In this document: positions 46,401 through 55,194 of the stretch, one piece after another
Layout: the number at the start of each line of letters is the position of its first letter
Position numbering within the stretch: position 1 is the stretch's first letter
Assembly (NCBI RefSeq): GCF_029872155.1
Contig: NZ_JARXLA010000008.1
Location: forward strand, 808,501-872,500
Reading direction: 5' to 3'
DNA from: Hyphomicrobium sp. D-2
GTDB taxonomy: Bacteria; Pseudomonadota; Alphaproteobacteria; Rhizobiales; Hyphomicrobiaceae
Length of the DNA: 64,000 bases
Notes under the pieces: model-generated
Told to the model about the DNA's origin: nothing
Database searches by the model: none
The model's input: only the letters and a program-made list of their open reading frames with translations
Translations under genes and position numbers: made by a program

Positions 46401-47792
46401 ATGCAGCAGTCCCATTCCGACCATTCGACATCCGCTATTCGTGAAATTCCGCGCGCCCATTTGCTGGCCCAGCGGGCATTCGATCGTCTTGAACGGTTTC
46501 TCCATATCGAAGCGGTTAGCGGCGTTGTGCTGCTGATTGCGGCTACCTTCGCGCTTATCTGGGCGAATTCTCAGTTCGCCGAAAGCTATCACCACCTTTG
46601 GCACATGCCGCTGTCGTTCGGACTAGGTGAGTTCGTATTCTCCCGTTCGCTCCATTTCTGGATCAACGATGGTCTGATGACCGTGTTCTTCCTTGTGGTC
46701 GGCATGGAAATCCGGCGCGAAATTCATGAAGGCGCGCTGAGCAAGTTCGATCAGGCGATGCTGCCGGTTGTGGCCGCAGCGGGCGGCGTGATCGTGCCGG
46801 CGTTGATCTATCTGGCTTTCAACGCTGATCCACTACGCGCGCACGGATGGGCAGTGCCAACCGCCACGGACATCGCGTTTGCGGTCGGTGTGCTGGCGCT
46901 ACTGGGGCGTTCCATTCCTGCGAACGTGCGCGTATTTCTGCTGGCGCTAGCGATCATCGATGATGTCATCGCGGTGCTCATCATCGCGTTCTTCTATTCC
47001 GGCGGTCTTGACATCACCGGTTTCTGGGTCGCGGGCGGCGGCATTTTGATGGTGCTGGCATTGCAGCGGATCGGCATTGGCGCGGCTTACGCCTATGTGC
47101 TGCCCGGCGCGATCATCTGGACAGGCCTGCTGATGACAGGCGCACACCCGACGCTGGCGGGTGTAGTTCTAGGCCTGATGACGCCCGTGCTGCCCGCGCC
47201 ATCGCGGGAGAGCCCGGTTGAGGTGATGACGCGCGTTGCGGGCCAGTTGCGCGATGGCGATGCTGACAGCGCGAAAGACGCGCATAGTTTGCAGCGGCCA
47301 CTACGTCAGCTCCGGCTGGCGAGGCGTGATCTGTTGCCGCCGGTGGTGCGGGTTCAGATGGCGCTGCACCCCTGGGTCGCGTTCGGCATCATGCCATTGT
47401 TTGCCCTTGCCAATGCTGGTGTCACGCTGGGCGGTGTCGATCTCAATGCCAACGGCGCTGCAGCGGTGATGCTTGGCGTGGCGGTTGCGCTGGTTCTTGG
47501 AAAGCCACTGGGTGTCGTCGGTGCCACCTGGCTGATGGTGCGCATGGAGTGGGCGCAGCTGCCGCCGGGCGTAAGCTGGGGCTCTGTTATGCTGATAGGC
47601 CTTTTGGCAGGCATCGGCTTCACCATGTCGATCTTCATCGCCATGCTTGCCTTCAACGACGAAAACCTGTTGGCAGCGGCCAAGCTTGGCGTCCTGCTGG
47701 GGTCAGTCACTGCTGCCGTTCTCGGGCTTGCGTTTGGTGCGATGGTTATCCGCCGCCAGCGGCGCCATTCGCAGCCTGGCTTGAGCGTGTAG
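46401..47792 (+). CDS. nhaA: Na+/H+ antiporter NhaA
   Basis: About 463 aa with 11-12 membrane segments. NhaA landmarks: [32 protein letters not shown] (the unwound helix) and the ion-binding pair in [19 protein letters not shown], plus [15 protein letters not shown] near the end. It exchanges internal sodium for protons to control pH and salt. The start is uncertain: ATG 46401 matches family length, but an earlier ATG (46362 or 46332) is open. A ~60-residue loop ([18 protein letters not shown]) lies in the middle. Confidence 0.92.
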   Translation: MQQSHSDHSTSAIREIPRAHLLAQRAFDRLERFLHIEAVSGVVLLIAATFALIWANSQFAESYHHLWHMPLSFGLGEFVFSRSLHFWINDGLMTVFFLVVGMEIRREIHEGALSKFDQAMLPVVAAAGGVIVPALIYLAFNADPLRAHGWAVPTATDIAFAVGVLALLGRSIPANVRVFLLALAIIDDVIAVLIIAFFYSGGLDITGFWVAGGGILMVLALQRIGIGAAYAYVLPGAIIWTGLLMTGAHPTLAGVVLGLMTPVLPAPSRESPVEVMTRVAGQLRDGDADSAKDAHSLQRPLRQLRLARRDLLPPVVRVQMALHPWVAFGIMPLFALANAGVTLGGVDLNANGAAAVMLGVAVALVLGKPLGVVGATWLMVRMEWAQLPPGVSWGSVMLIGLLAGIGFTMSIFIAMLAFNDENLLAAAKLGVLLGSVTAAVLGLAFGAMVIRRQRRHSQPGLSV

Positions 47793-48164
47793 TGTAGTCG
47801 GCTGTTGCGCAGCGCAAGCGTGCATCGATGCAGTCCGGCAATGCATTGTGATCCCCCGCGCAGGTGCTGCGCACCGATCTGAAGGCGGCAGATTTTGCCC
47901 AACGGTAAGACAGGAGAGGCCGGTGGAGTTACCAGCGCGGAATCGACGGGCGAAGGGCTTGGAATTTAGAGCCAATCAAATTGCTGCGATTGCACACATA
48001 AAAGGCCCAACCAATCCGGTCGCTTCCAGGTAAAAATGCTGCGCTGCACGCGTTCCGCGGAGCCAATTTTTCCTAATAATTCCCGGCAATTGGCTCTGCG
48101 GCCATCTGTCTTGGTCGACGGAGCTTAATTGACGTCATTGGCATCGGCTGCGTAGCATGGCGAA
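47793..48164. other. Intergenic region, 372 bp, with a strong inverted repeat
   Basis: No gene supported. It contains a 12-bp stem-loop (48057-48099) and, at 47968-47976, another copy of AGAGCCAAT. The surrounding sequence is AT-richer than the genes on both sides. Confidence 0.45.
48057..48099 (+). promoter_or_regulatory. Stem-loop upstream of the DUF2946-like gene
   Basis: GCGGAGCCAATT pairs with AATTGGCTCTGC (12 bp, one G-U), loop of 19 nt rich in T and A. It is not followed by a T-run. It could be an operator or RNA structure for the gene at 48165. Confidence 0.35.
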
Positions 48165-48536
48165 ATGCGGTCCATGAGGTACAAAAGCGCAGTCTGTCTG
48201 ATGCTCGCCGCCCTTTACGGGCTAGCGATGCTGACGCTGCCGCTTGCGCACGTGCCTATGAAGCCGACGCCTGACCTAACGGCGTTTGCGCTGCCGGATG
48301 GCACAGTTCCGCACCTCTGCGCCAAGGCGTCGATCAACGGCTCGGCGGAAGTCAAAAGCGCGATCTGCGAAGCCTGCCTGCTCGGTCCGGCCATTTGTCC
48401 GGTGCCGGAAATCGCGCTGGTTGTTCCCGAATTCCTGTTGCCAGTGCGGCTCTCGTTCGCACTCAAAGTATCCGAACTACCATCTCGGTTTGAAGCCCCT
48501 GCACAGCCGCGCGGGCCACCGCTCAACCTCGCCTAA
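48165..48536 (+). CDS. DUF2946-like small exported protein
   Basis: 123 aa. Signal-like N-terminus (AVCLMLAALYGLAMLTLPLAH), a middle with Cys residues (HLCAKASI, AICEACLLGPAICP), and the end PAQPRGPPLN, which resembles DUF2946 proteins (short, Cys/His-containing, often near copper genes). Assignment is tentative. It precedes a Crp/Fnr regulator by 75 bp. Confidence 0.55.
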   Translation: MRSMRYKSAVCLMLAALYGLAMLTLPLAHVPMKPTPDLTAFALPDGTVPHLCAKASINGSAEVKSAICEACLLGPAICPVPEIALVVPEFLLPVRLSFALKVSELPSRFEAPAQPRGPPLNLA

Positions 48537-48611
48537 TCGAAACATCATCCAACGGAAGACACCGGCCTTTCCCGCGTGGACGGCTGGGCAAGATTTGGCG
48601 AGATCTTATCA

Positions 48612-49325
48612 ATGACGAAAATGGATACTGCTGCGCGGATCATGTCCGCGCGCGCTGGCGATGCTGCCCATGTGCCTCACCGCTCAGCAACTGTGTTAAA
48701 CCCCGCTGCGCTGCGCGGCCTTGGCGACAAGGCAACAACCGTTGTCTACTCCAAGGGGCGCAAGGTTTTCGAGCAGGGGCAGCCGGCTGACGTTGTCTAT
48801 AAGGTTGTGTCCGGTGCGGTTGTTCTTTCTGCGCAAAACGATGCCGGCTACCGGCAGGCGATTGAAGTTGCCGGCGCAGGTTCGTTCCTCGGCTTCTCCT
48901 CCGCCCAGACATATCAGTCGTCGGCGGAGGCAATCTCGCGGACGATGCTCATGCGGATCAGCCGCGATGCCATAGAGCAGTCGCCAGCGCTGCAGCGTAT
49001 GATCGGTGATGCGCTCACCAGCAAGCTTGAAAAGCTGCAGCGGGAGGCGAGTGCACGCCTGCGCACCAATGCGGCTGGTGCGCTGGCTGGCTTTATACTT
49101 GCGCTGCCCAAGGCCGACGGCAATGGCGATTCCGGTGAACTGCGGATTGCGCCCGCGCAGCAGGATATCGCCTGCTGTCTGGGACTGGCGGCCGCTACCG
49201 TGGGCCGGGTGTTGCGGCGGCTGCGGACCGCTGGCGCAATCATGCCCTTGAGCAAGGATCGGATCGCGATCCTCGATCGCGACCTGATGGAGAAGATCTG
49301 CGTGGGCGAGGCGGCTGGCTTTTAA
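48612..49325 (+). CDS. Crp/Fnr family transcriptional regulator
   Basis: 237 aa. A cyclic-nucleotide-binding-like beta-roll (TTVVYSKGRKVFEQGQPADVV, GSFLGFSSAQ) is followed by a dimer helix and a Crp-type helix-turn-helix (APAQQDIACCLGLAAATVGRVLRRL). No N-terminal Cys cluster for an iron-sulfur sensor, so it resembles FixK-type members more than FNR. ATG 48612 chosen; 48576 is also open. Followed by a strong terminator and a di-heme peroxidase gene. Confidence 0.87.
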   Translation: MTKMDTAARIMSARAGDAAHVPHRSATVLNPAALRGLGDKATTVVYSKGRKVFEQGQPADVVYKVVSGAVVLSAQNDAGYRQAIEVAGAGSFLGFSSAQTYQSSAEAISRTMLMRISRDAIEQSPALQRMIGDALTSKLEKLQREASARLRTNAAGALAGFILALPKADGNGDSGELRIAPAQQDIACCLGLAAATVGRVLRRLRTAGAIMPLSKDRIAILDRDLMEKICVGEAAGF

Positions 49326-49356
49326 GCCGTCCCCGCATCTCCACCGAAAGTAGATC

Positions 49357-49398
49357 AAAAGCAGCCCGGTTTCATCGTTGTGCCGGGCTGCTTTTTTT
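49357..49398 (+). terminator. Rho-independent terminator after the Crp/Fnr gene
   Basis: AAAAGCAGCCCGG pairs with CCGGGCTGCTTTT, followed by further T residues; 31 bp after the stop codon. Confidence 0.88.
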
Positions 49399-49598
49399 GC
49401 ACCTGCGTACAGGATGAAAGCGGCCAGCCGCGCCGCGAATATGTAAGGAAGATGTAAAGGAAGGGGGGAGGCCAAAAGGCATCCCGCCGCCATATGCTGC
49501 CCGGCTGTGGGATCCGTCTCGGATGGCCGGCGAGATGTGTTGCTTACATCGTCAAGGCTACCGGACAGGATCGCAATTCCTGCAAGTCTGGTGACGAT

Positions 49599-50819
49599 AT
49601 GAAAGCTGAAACGGTCGCGCGTGGGGGCGCGGAACAAAACAACTGGAAACGGAGGATCGGCGTCATCATCCTGCCGGCGCTGGCGGTGCTGACCGCGCCG
49701 CTGTTCCTGAACGTTCCCACGTCCGCCAGCCAGAATGCGCAGCTTAAGCCGATAGAGCAGCTTGGCGCGCGCCTGTTCTTCGATACGAACCTGTCAAAGA
49801 ATCGCACGCAGTCCTGTGCGACCTGTCATAGCCCTGAACACGCATTCACCGACCCGCGTGAAACGGCCGCCGGGCGCGCTGTGTCTATGGGCGACGAAGC
49901 GGGCGCGATGGGCGATCGCAATACTCCGACGCTCATGTATTCTCACATGACGCCGCCACTGACGAAGCACGAGAACGGCAAGATCACCGGTGGTCTGTTC
50001 TGGGATGGGCGAGCCGACAATCTGCAAGAGCAGGCCAAAGGGCCGATGCTCAATCCGGTTGAGATGAACATGCCGGACGGCGCATCCGTGGCCGAGCGTA
50101 TCCGCGAGAATCCGGAATATGCCGTGCAGTTCAGGCAGCTTTTCGGTGATGATGTTTTCTCTGATCCCGAGAAGGTGTTTGACGCCGCTGCGCAGGCGCT
50201 GGCTGCATATCAGAGCACAGAAGAATTTTCGCCGTTCGATTCAAAGTACGATCGCGTGCTGCGTGGCGAGGAAAAATTCACGTCGCTGGAGGATTTCGGC
50301 CGGCAGGTGTTTCTGACGTGGAACTGTCAGCTATGTCATCGTCCGATACGCAGCGGTGGCGATCTCTCAACCGAGCTGTTCACGAGCTTCGAGTATCACA
50401 ACATCGGTTTGCCGGTGAATCCGAAGGCGCGTGAATTGAGCGGTAAGGGCAGTGACTATGTCGACACCGGATTGACCAGCGGCACGCACATTGCCGATCC
50501 CGCGCAGGCTGGAAAGTTCAAGGTGGCGACGCTGCGCAACGTAGCTGTCACCGGCCCCTACATGCATAACGGCGTCTTCGACAAGCTGCGGACGTCGATT
50601 GAGTTCTACAACAAGTACACCAGCTTGCAGCCAGCGGCGCAGATCAACCCAGAAACGGGCAAGCCATGGGGCGATGCGGAGGTGCCGGAGAACCTTTCCA
50701 CGTTCCAGCTCAAGACCGGACTAGCGCTGAGCGACTATCGCATCAAGGCGCTGGAAGCGTTTCTCAGAACGCTGACGGACAAGCGTTACGAGCACCTGAT
50801 GCCGGAGATGGGGCAGTAG
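49599..50819 (+). CDS. Di-heme cytochrome c peroxidase (CcpA/MauG family)
   Basis: 406 aa. One N-terminal membrane anchor (GVIILPALAVLTAPLFL), then two haem motifs: CATCH (73-77) and CQLCH (243-247). Other family blocks are LGARLFFDTNLSKNRTQSC, FWDGRADNLQEQAKGP and VATLRNVAVTGPYMHNGVF. It probably reduces hydrogen peroxide in the periplasm or acts as a MauG-type modifying enzyme. The ATG at 49599 is chosen; the frame is open to 49494. The Crp/Fnr regulator upstream may control it. Confidence 0.9.
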   Translation: MKAETVARGGAEQNNWKRRIGVIILPALAVLTAPLFLNVPTSASQNAQLKPIEQLGARLFFDTNLSKNRTQSCATCHSPEHAFTDPRETAAGRAVSMGDEAGAMGDRNTPTLMYSHMTPPLTKHENGKITGGLFWDGRADNLQEQAKGPMLNPVEMNMPDGASVAERIRENPEYAVQFRQLFGDDVFSDPEKVFDAAAQALAAYQSTEEFSPFDSKYDRVLRGEEKFTSLEDFGRQVFLTWNCQLCHRPIRSGGDLSTELFTSFEYHNIGLPVNPKARELSGKGSDYVDTGLTSGTHIADPAQAGKFKVATLRNVAVTGPYMHNGVFDKLRTSIEFYNKYTSLQPAAQINPETGKPWGDAEVPENLSTFQLKTGLALSDYRIKALEAFLRTLTDKRYEHLMPEMGQ

Positions 50820-50877
50820 TCAGATAACACCAAGCCCGGCGTGCGAGCTGCGAGGCTCGCGCGCTGGGGGCTCTCGA

Positions 50878-52338
50878 TCAGAGGGTGGGCAGCAGATAGG
50901 TCAGCGCGCCGTGGAACTGCTGCTGTCGGCGTTCGCCCGGCCGGTTCTCGGGGAACTGCACATCGGAATATATGAACATCAGATGCGTGTCGGCGAATGG
51001 ACCGGACTTCGGCAGATACTCAAGCTTGATGTCGAGTTCGCGCTGATCGGAACGCGGTGCTCCGGTTGCCGGATCAATTATTCCGTACGCATTGCCGTAC
51101 AGAACGGCAAACTTCAGCCCATCGGCGACAAGTTCCGAAAAGTCGTATGAGATGCCGCCGACAATCGCTGTTTGGCCAGCTTCGTTGAAGTGCATCTGGT
51201 CCATGTTGGTATAGGCAGGAAAGCTGCCGAACGGATTCACAAGGTCATCGCTTTTGCCGTTGCTTGAAATGGCAACATAGCCGGTTGCGTTAGCGTAGCT
51301 TGCCGCCGCCCGCGCGGAAACCTGTGACGCGGAGAAGTCACCGCCGCGTATCAGCTTGGAGCCGACCGATTGCTGGTTCGTGTAATTCACGCTGAGTCGG
51401 AAATCGATATCATGCATGATTGCGGGCAGCAGCCAGTCGGCCTCAACAAATGCCGTGTTGAGTACGTCCGGAATGAGATAGTTGAAGCCACCTATGGTTA
51501 GGCCATCGACGGGGGTCAGCTTGAGGCCACCGAACAACATGCCCCGGTCCTCGTGGATGCCAAGTTCGTTCGAGAACGAAACGAAATAGCTGGAATCGCG
51601 CGCTTTGAAGCCCCACAGATAGCCGCCGCCATAATCAAGCCAACTCAACTCATCGCGCTGCCGTGTAAGCACGACGCCTTCCACCGTGTTTGGGATCATG
51701 CGCGTGTCATATGGATTGACATATGGCGTCTTCAGAAGCTGCCGACCGGTTGTGAGTTCTTGTCCCAGAAATCGCATTCTGGCGTTTGCAACCGACAGTG
51801 CACTGACTTCGGCCTGCTGCTCAGTCAGCAACAGCGTGCCGCCTTCGCCGGAAGGCGCGTAGAGTGGCTGCGAAGTAGCGCCAACAATTTCAAATTGCAG
51901 GAAGTCGCGATAAAACCCGGTCCGCAGTGAAACTGCTCCGCCGCCGGCCCATGCCTGCTGGCGTGACAGGTTGGCATTGTCCTGCCGCAAGTAATGGGTG
52001 CGCGCGTAAAGGTCGACAACCATGTCGCGGAAGAAAGGGTCGGAATACTGCAGCCGCTGTTTCAGGTTTTGCAGCAACACCGGATGCGAATGGCTGTCGT
52101 CGTCTGCATCGCCACCTGTGCCGCGCGGGTTTTGATGCGGTCCGCCGGGAAGTGCAGCCTGCGGCTCGAATGATCTTTGCGATGGGCTGTAAAGATCGCG
52201 CGCGCTTGACGGGATACGCTGGGCGGAGTCGTCTTCATCGGCACGCAGAGGAGAGGTTGCCAAGTGAAGCGCGGCCGTGGCCAGAAGCAAAGCCTTGATG
52301 CGCAGAGCGGCGCTGTTTGAACCGGATAGTGACTGCAT
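50878..52338 (-). CDS. OprD-type outer-membrane porin
   Basis: 486 aa. Signal peptide LLLATAALHLATSPLRA, then an Asp/Ser/Pro-rich stretch and a barrel of the OprD type (DPFFRDMVVDLYARTHYLRQ, WAGGGAVSLRTGFYRDFLQFE, GRQLLKTPYVNPYDTRMIPNTVEGV). OprD porins are channels for small anionic or basic substrates. Alternative start: GTG at 52350. Directly downstream of the oxalate decarboxylase gene, though a terminator lies between. Confidence 0.85.
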   Translation of the reverse strand: MQSLSGSNSAALRIKALLLATAALHLATSPLRADEDDSAQRIPSSARDLYSPSQRSFEPQAALPGGPHQNPRGTGGDADDDSHSHPVLLQNLKQRLQYSDPFFRDMVVDLYARTHYLRQDNANLSRQQAWAGGGAVSLRTGFYRDFLQFEIVGATSQPLYAPSGEGGTLLLTEQQAEVSALSVANARMRFLGQELTTGRQLLKTPYVNPYDTRMIPNTVEGVVLTRQRDELSWLDYGGGYLWGFKARDSSYFVSFSNELGIHEDRGMLFGGLKLTPVDGLTIGGFNYLIPDVLNTAFVEADWLLPAIMHDIDFRLSVNYTNQQSVGSKLIRGGDFSASQVSARAAASYANATGYVAISSNGKSDDLVNPFGSFPAYTNMDQMHFNEAGQTAIVGGISYDFSELVADGLKFAVLYGNAYGIIDPATGAPRSDQRELDIKLEYLPKSGPFADTHLMFIYSDVQFPENRPGERRQQQFHGALTYLLPTL

Positions 52339-52453
52339 CGTGCCCGTCACCTCGAATCAGAATGTGATTCAGAATACCTCGGCGGTATCAAACCACCCAG
52401 AATTCGGCAACGGCTGCTTGCAGCGAGATGCGCGGCAACGGGAGCGGCTGAAA

Positions 52454-52488
52454 CAAAAATGGCGGTGTCAATGCTGGCACCGCCATTC
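52454..52488 (-). terminator. Rho-independent terminator after the oxalate decarboxylase gene
   Basis: On the minus strand AATGGCGGTG pairs with CACCGCCATT (10 bp) and is followed by TTTG. It lies 25 bp past the stop. Confidence 0.75.
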
Positions 52489-52512
52489 CACTATTGTTTG
52501 CAGGCTGAAGGA

Positions 52513-53661
52513 TTACTTCACGACCGGCTGATACGAGCGGCGTAGCGCACCCATAACCTTCTCGTTGAGGTTCAGCGTGCCCTTGACCATTTCCGGCGGT
52601 GTAAGTGCCATCCACTGGTTCAGCGAGATGTCGCGGTAGTCCTTCGTGTTGAACACGTTGATGACCTGCAACGGCTCATTGCCCGTATTCTCGATGTAGT
52701 GGCCCAGCGTTTTGGGAACGCATCCGACATCGCCCGCCTGGAAATCGAAAGTGCGAGCGTTTGACGTTGCGTCGAACACCGTCATGCGGCCCTTGCCCTT
52801 GGTGTAATACTGCAGCTCGTCGGCGTCGGGATGCCAATGAATTTCACGCAGCGCACCGGGCTCAAGGTCGATAATCAACGCCGAGAGCGTGGTTTCGGGA
52901 AAGTGCCGCACGTCGATGATTTTGGTCGACCCGCCTTCGAACTTTGTCGCCGGGACCTTTGAGGCGTGGAACACATACGGTTGCGGTGCAGGCACCTCAG
53001 TCAACTGTTTGCGCACAACATCAAGCGGCGGCGGCACCGGCAACGGGAAGATATACTTCTGCTGCTTCGGCAGACTGTCGAAGTCGGCTTCCGGCAGCCC
53101 GAAGTTTTTGGATACAACCTCGCGCGGCATGTGGGCCAGGAACTCGGTGATCAGCAGAGTCTGGTTTTCGGAAAACTGGGCGTCGTCAAACACCAGAACG
53201 AACTCGGTGCCTTCTTCCAATCCCTGGATGGAGTGGGGAACACCGGAAGGAATGAGCCATACGTCGCCGGGTTCGAGGTCATCCACATACGCGTGTCTAT
53301 CTGCGTCAACGACGGTGAGGCGCGCCTTTCCAGCCGTGATGTAGGCCCACTCGGCTTCCTTGTGCCAGTGCAATTCGCGCACGACGCCGGGCCCAAGGCG
53401 CATGTTGACGATGGCCATGGACGTGAGCGCAGGCAGCTCCCGTGCCGTGATTTCGCGAGCCCATCCGCCTTCCTCAAGACGGTTATGCGCGAACGCGAAT
53501 GGAAAATGCATATTCGGAAGCGAGCCGGAATCTGTCGGCGGCGGAGCAAACAGATCCGGCGCCATAAGCTCAAGCTCTACGTTGCGCGGGCCTGCCACTG
53601 TGGCGCCGCGCTTACCCTCGATCGGCTCTGGCGGACTGGTATTTGGAACACGCTCTTGCAT
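52513..53661 (-). CDS. oxdC: Oxalate decarboxylase family bicupin
   Basis: 382 aa with two cupin domains. Metal site 1: His98, His100, Glu104 (ELHWHKEAEWAY) and His143; site 2: His275, His277, Glu282 (EIHWHPDADELQYY) and His321. Spacing closely matches Bacillus OxdC. The lid between domain parts is SENQT (164-168), against SENST in OxdC; the Glu needed for decarboxylation is kept. The enzyme turns oxalate into formate and CO2 with manganese. Unlike some family members it shows no signal peptide. It is divergent from an AEC carrier gene. Confidence 0.9.
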   Translation of the reverse strand: MQERVPNTSPPEPIEGKRGATVAGPRNVELELMAPDLFAPPPTDSGSLPNMHFPFAFAHNRLEEGGWAREITARELPALTSMAIVNMRLGPGVVRELHWHKEAEWAYITAGKARLTVVDADRHAYVDDLEPGDVWLIPSGVPHSIQGLEEGTEFVLVFDDAQFSENQTLLITEFLAHMPREVVSKNFGLPEADFDSLPKQQKYIFPLPVPPPLDVVRKQLTEVPAPQPYVFHASKVPATKFEGGSTKIIDVRHFPETTLSALIIDLEPGALREIHWHPDADELQYYTKGKGRMTVFDATSNARTFDFQAGDVGCVPKTLGHYIENTGNEPLQVINVFNTKDYRDISLNQWMALTPPEMVKGTLNLNEKVMGALRRSYQPVVK

Positions 53662-53932
53662 GAATGAAGCTCCTGAACAGAGAACAGAACAACGCCCCCA
53701 GCTGTGCGTGCTGAGTACATCCCGTTGAATTTTTTACGCTTGGGATAATGCCTGTTCAGCTCTAACGGCCGCGTGAATTTCGCCATTTCAATTTAGAGCT
53801 TCTATTTCGCGCATGTTGCTTCTTAAGGTTATGCCTCACTCAGGATAATCCGTTCACTGCGTTGACGATGCGCATTGTTGCAGCCGTAATCCGACGCTGT
53901 GGTACTGCGGGCGCAAACAGGACGGGTGCGGA

Positions 53933-54856
53933 ATGACTGCGATTATCCAGGATATTGCATCAATATTTTTCGTTCTGGCGTTGGGTTATTTCTCAGGCAA
54001 GCGCAATTCGTTTTCACAGGTTCAAGCAGCGGGTTTCAATCACTTAGTGCTGAACTACGCGTTGCCTGCAACGCTGTTTGTGTCGATCGCCAATTCAACG
54101 CGTGAGGAGCTGTTCTCAGACACGCGATCGTTGCTCGTATCAACGGTCGTTCTGGTTGGCTGGTATGTCATCTCGTTTCTGGTGGCGATGTTCGGGTTCA
54201 AGCACAACAAGCAGGAATCGGGCATCGCGGGCTTGAGTGCGGCCGCACCGACGGTTGGCTTCCTGGGTATGGCGGTGTTGTCGCCACTGTTCGGCGGTCA
54301 GGCCGCGTTGAGCGTTGCAATCGTGGCGCTGGTGGTGAACGTGCTGCAGGTGCCGCTGGCAGTATTCTTCGTCGCGCCGGGCGGAACCAATCCGGTCAGT
54401 TCGCTCATCAACGCATTGAAGCAGCCGGTCGTGCTGGCACCGTTGATTGCAGTCATCATCGTCGCGATGGGCCTGCGCTTTCCGCCTCTGGCCGATCCGC
54501 CGCTCGAATTGATCGGACATGCAACATCAGGTGTTGCGGTGTTTGCTGCCGGGTTGGTTTTGTCAGCGCACAAGTTCCATCTCAATCTGGAAGTGATCTG
54601 GAACACGATCGTGAAACTGGTCTTCGTGCCGGCCTGCATGTTGGGCGGTGCGATGTGGCTGGGCATTTCCGGCATCAAGCTTGAAGAGCTTGTGCTGCTG
54701 GCGACACTGCCGCCCGCGTTTACCGGCATCGTGCTGGCTGGCCGATATCAGACGTATGTCGGCCTTGCCTCTTCGACCCTGATTGTCACGTCGTTCATGT
54801 TCGCTATCGCAGCGCCGGCATGGATTGCACTGGTGCGATATCTCGCGGCCAACTGA
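53933..54856 (+). CDS. AEC (auxin efflux carrier) family transporter
   Basis: 307 aa with ten membrane segments. Family features are IIQDIASIFFVLALGYFSGK, FNHLVLNYALPATLFVSIA and VLLATLPPAFTGIVLAGRY. Bacterial AEC members carry small carboxylates such as malonate or malate. Placement next to oxalate decarboxylase suggests an oxalate or related dicarboxylate substrate, by inference. CGGA five bases before the ATG is the only ribosome-binding hint. A terminator follows. Confidence 0.88.
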   Translation: MTAIIQDIASIFFVLALGYFSGKRNSFSQVQAAGFNHLVLNYALPATLFVSIANSTREELFSDTRSLLVSTVVLVGWYVISFLVAMFGFKHNKQESGIAGLSAAAPTVGFLGMAVLSPLFGGQAALSVAIVALVVNVLQVPLAVFFVAPGGTNPVSSLINALKQPVVLAPLIAVIIVAMGLRFPPLADPPLELIGHATSGVAVFAAGLVLSAHKFHLNLEVIWNTIVKLVFVPACMLGGAMWLGISGIKLEELVLLATLPPAFTGIVLAGRYQTYVGLASSTLIVTSFMFAIAAPAWIALVRYLAAN

Positions 54857-54876
54857 CGATTTGACAGCTATGCAAC

Positions 54877-54916
54877 GCGGCTCGAAGGCAAACGCTTTCG
54901 GGCCGTTTTGTTTTTC
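54877..54916 (+). terminator. Terminator after the AEC carrier gene
   Basis: CGGCtCGAAgGC and the downstream GC-TTTCGGGCCG half pair imperfectly and are followed by TTTTGTTTTT. Confidence 0.7.
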
Positions 54917-54945
54917 GCAGACGCTGCCGGTGCAAGCTTGCATAC

Positions 54946-55070
54946 GGAAAACGCCCCGGACCAAAGGTCCGGGGCTCGGCTGTCGAGGGAGGGCGCCCAT
55001 CGACCAACCGGGATGAAGCCGCGGGGGGATCGGCTTCGTCCACCAACAACGTCGCGCAGGCATGAGCGTT
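54946..55070 (-). ncRNA. Candidate small RNA, three consecutive hairpins
   Basis: Reading leftward: hairpin 55037-55015 (GAAGCCG/CGGCTTC, C-rich loop), hairpin 55004-54982 (GTCGA/TCGAC with GGG/CCC inner pairs) and hairpin 54975-54953 (GCCCCGGACC-TTT-GGTCCGGGGC, 10 bp) followed by GTTTTCC. The last looks like a terminator. No gene lies beyond it on this strand. Boundaries are estimates and no promoter is clear. Confidence 0.3.
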
Positions 55071-55194
55071 CCAATTTTTAGGGGCGGTGCTTGCCGCTGT
55101 GCCCGTGTTGGACGGGACCAATCGCGTACTTGGCAAATGGCCGGTTTAATCGGCTGCCCGAATTTGCTCCAGCGAATCAGGTATTTGCTGGCCA

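Larger units (their letters stand above)
54857..55194. other. Intergenic region, 338 bp, with terminator and hairpin cluster
   Basis: Contains the terminator after the AEC gene and a run of three hairpins described separately as a possible small RNA. No protein-coding gene is supported. Confidence 0.5.
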
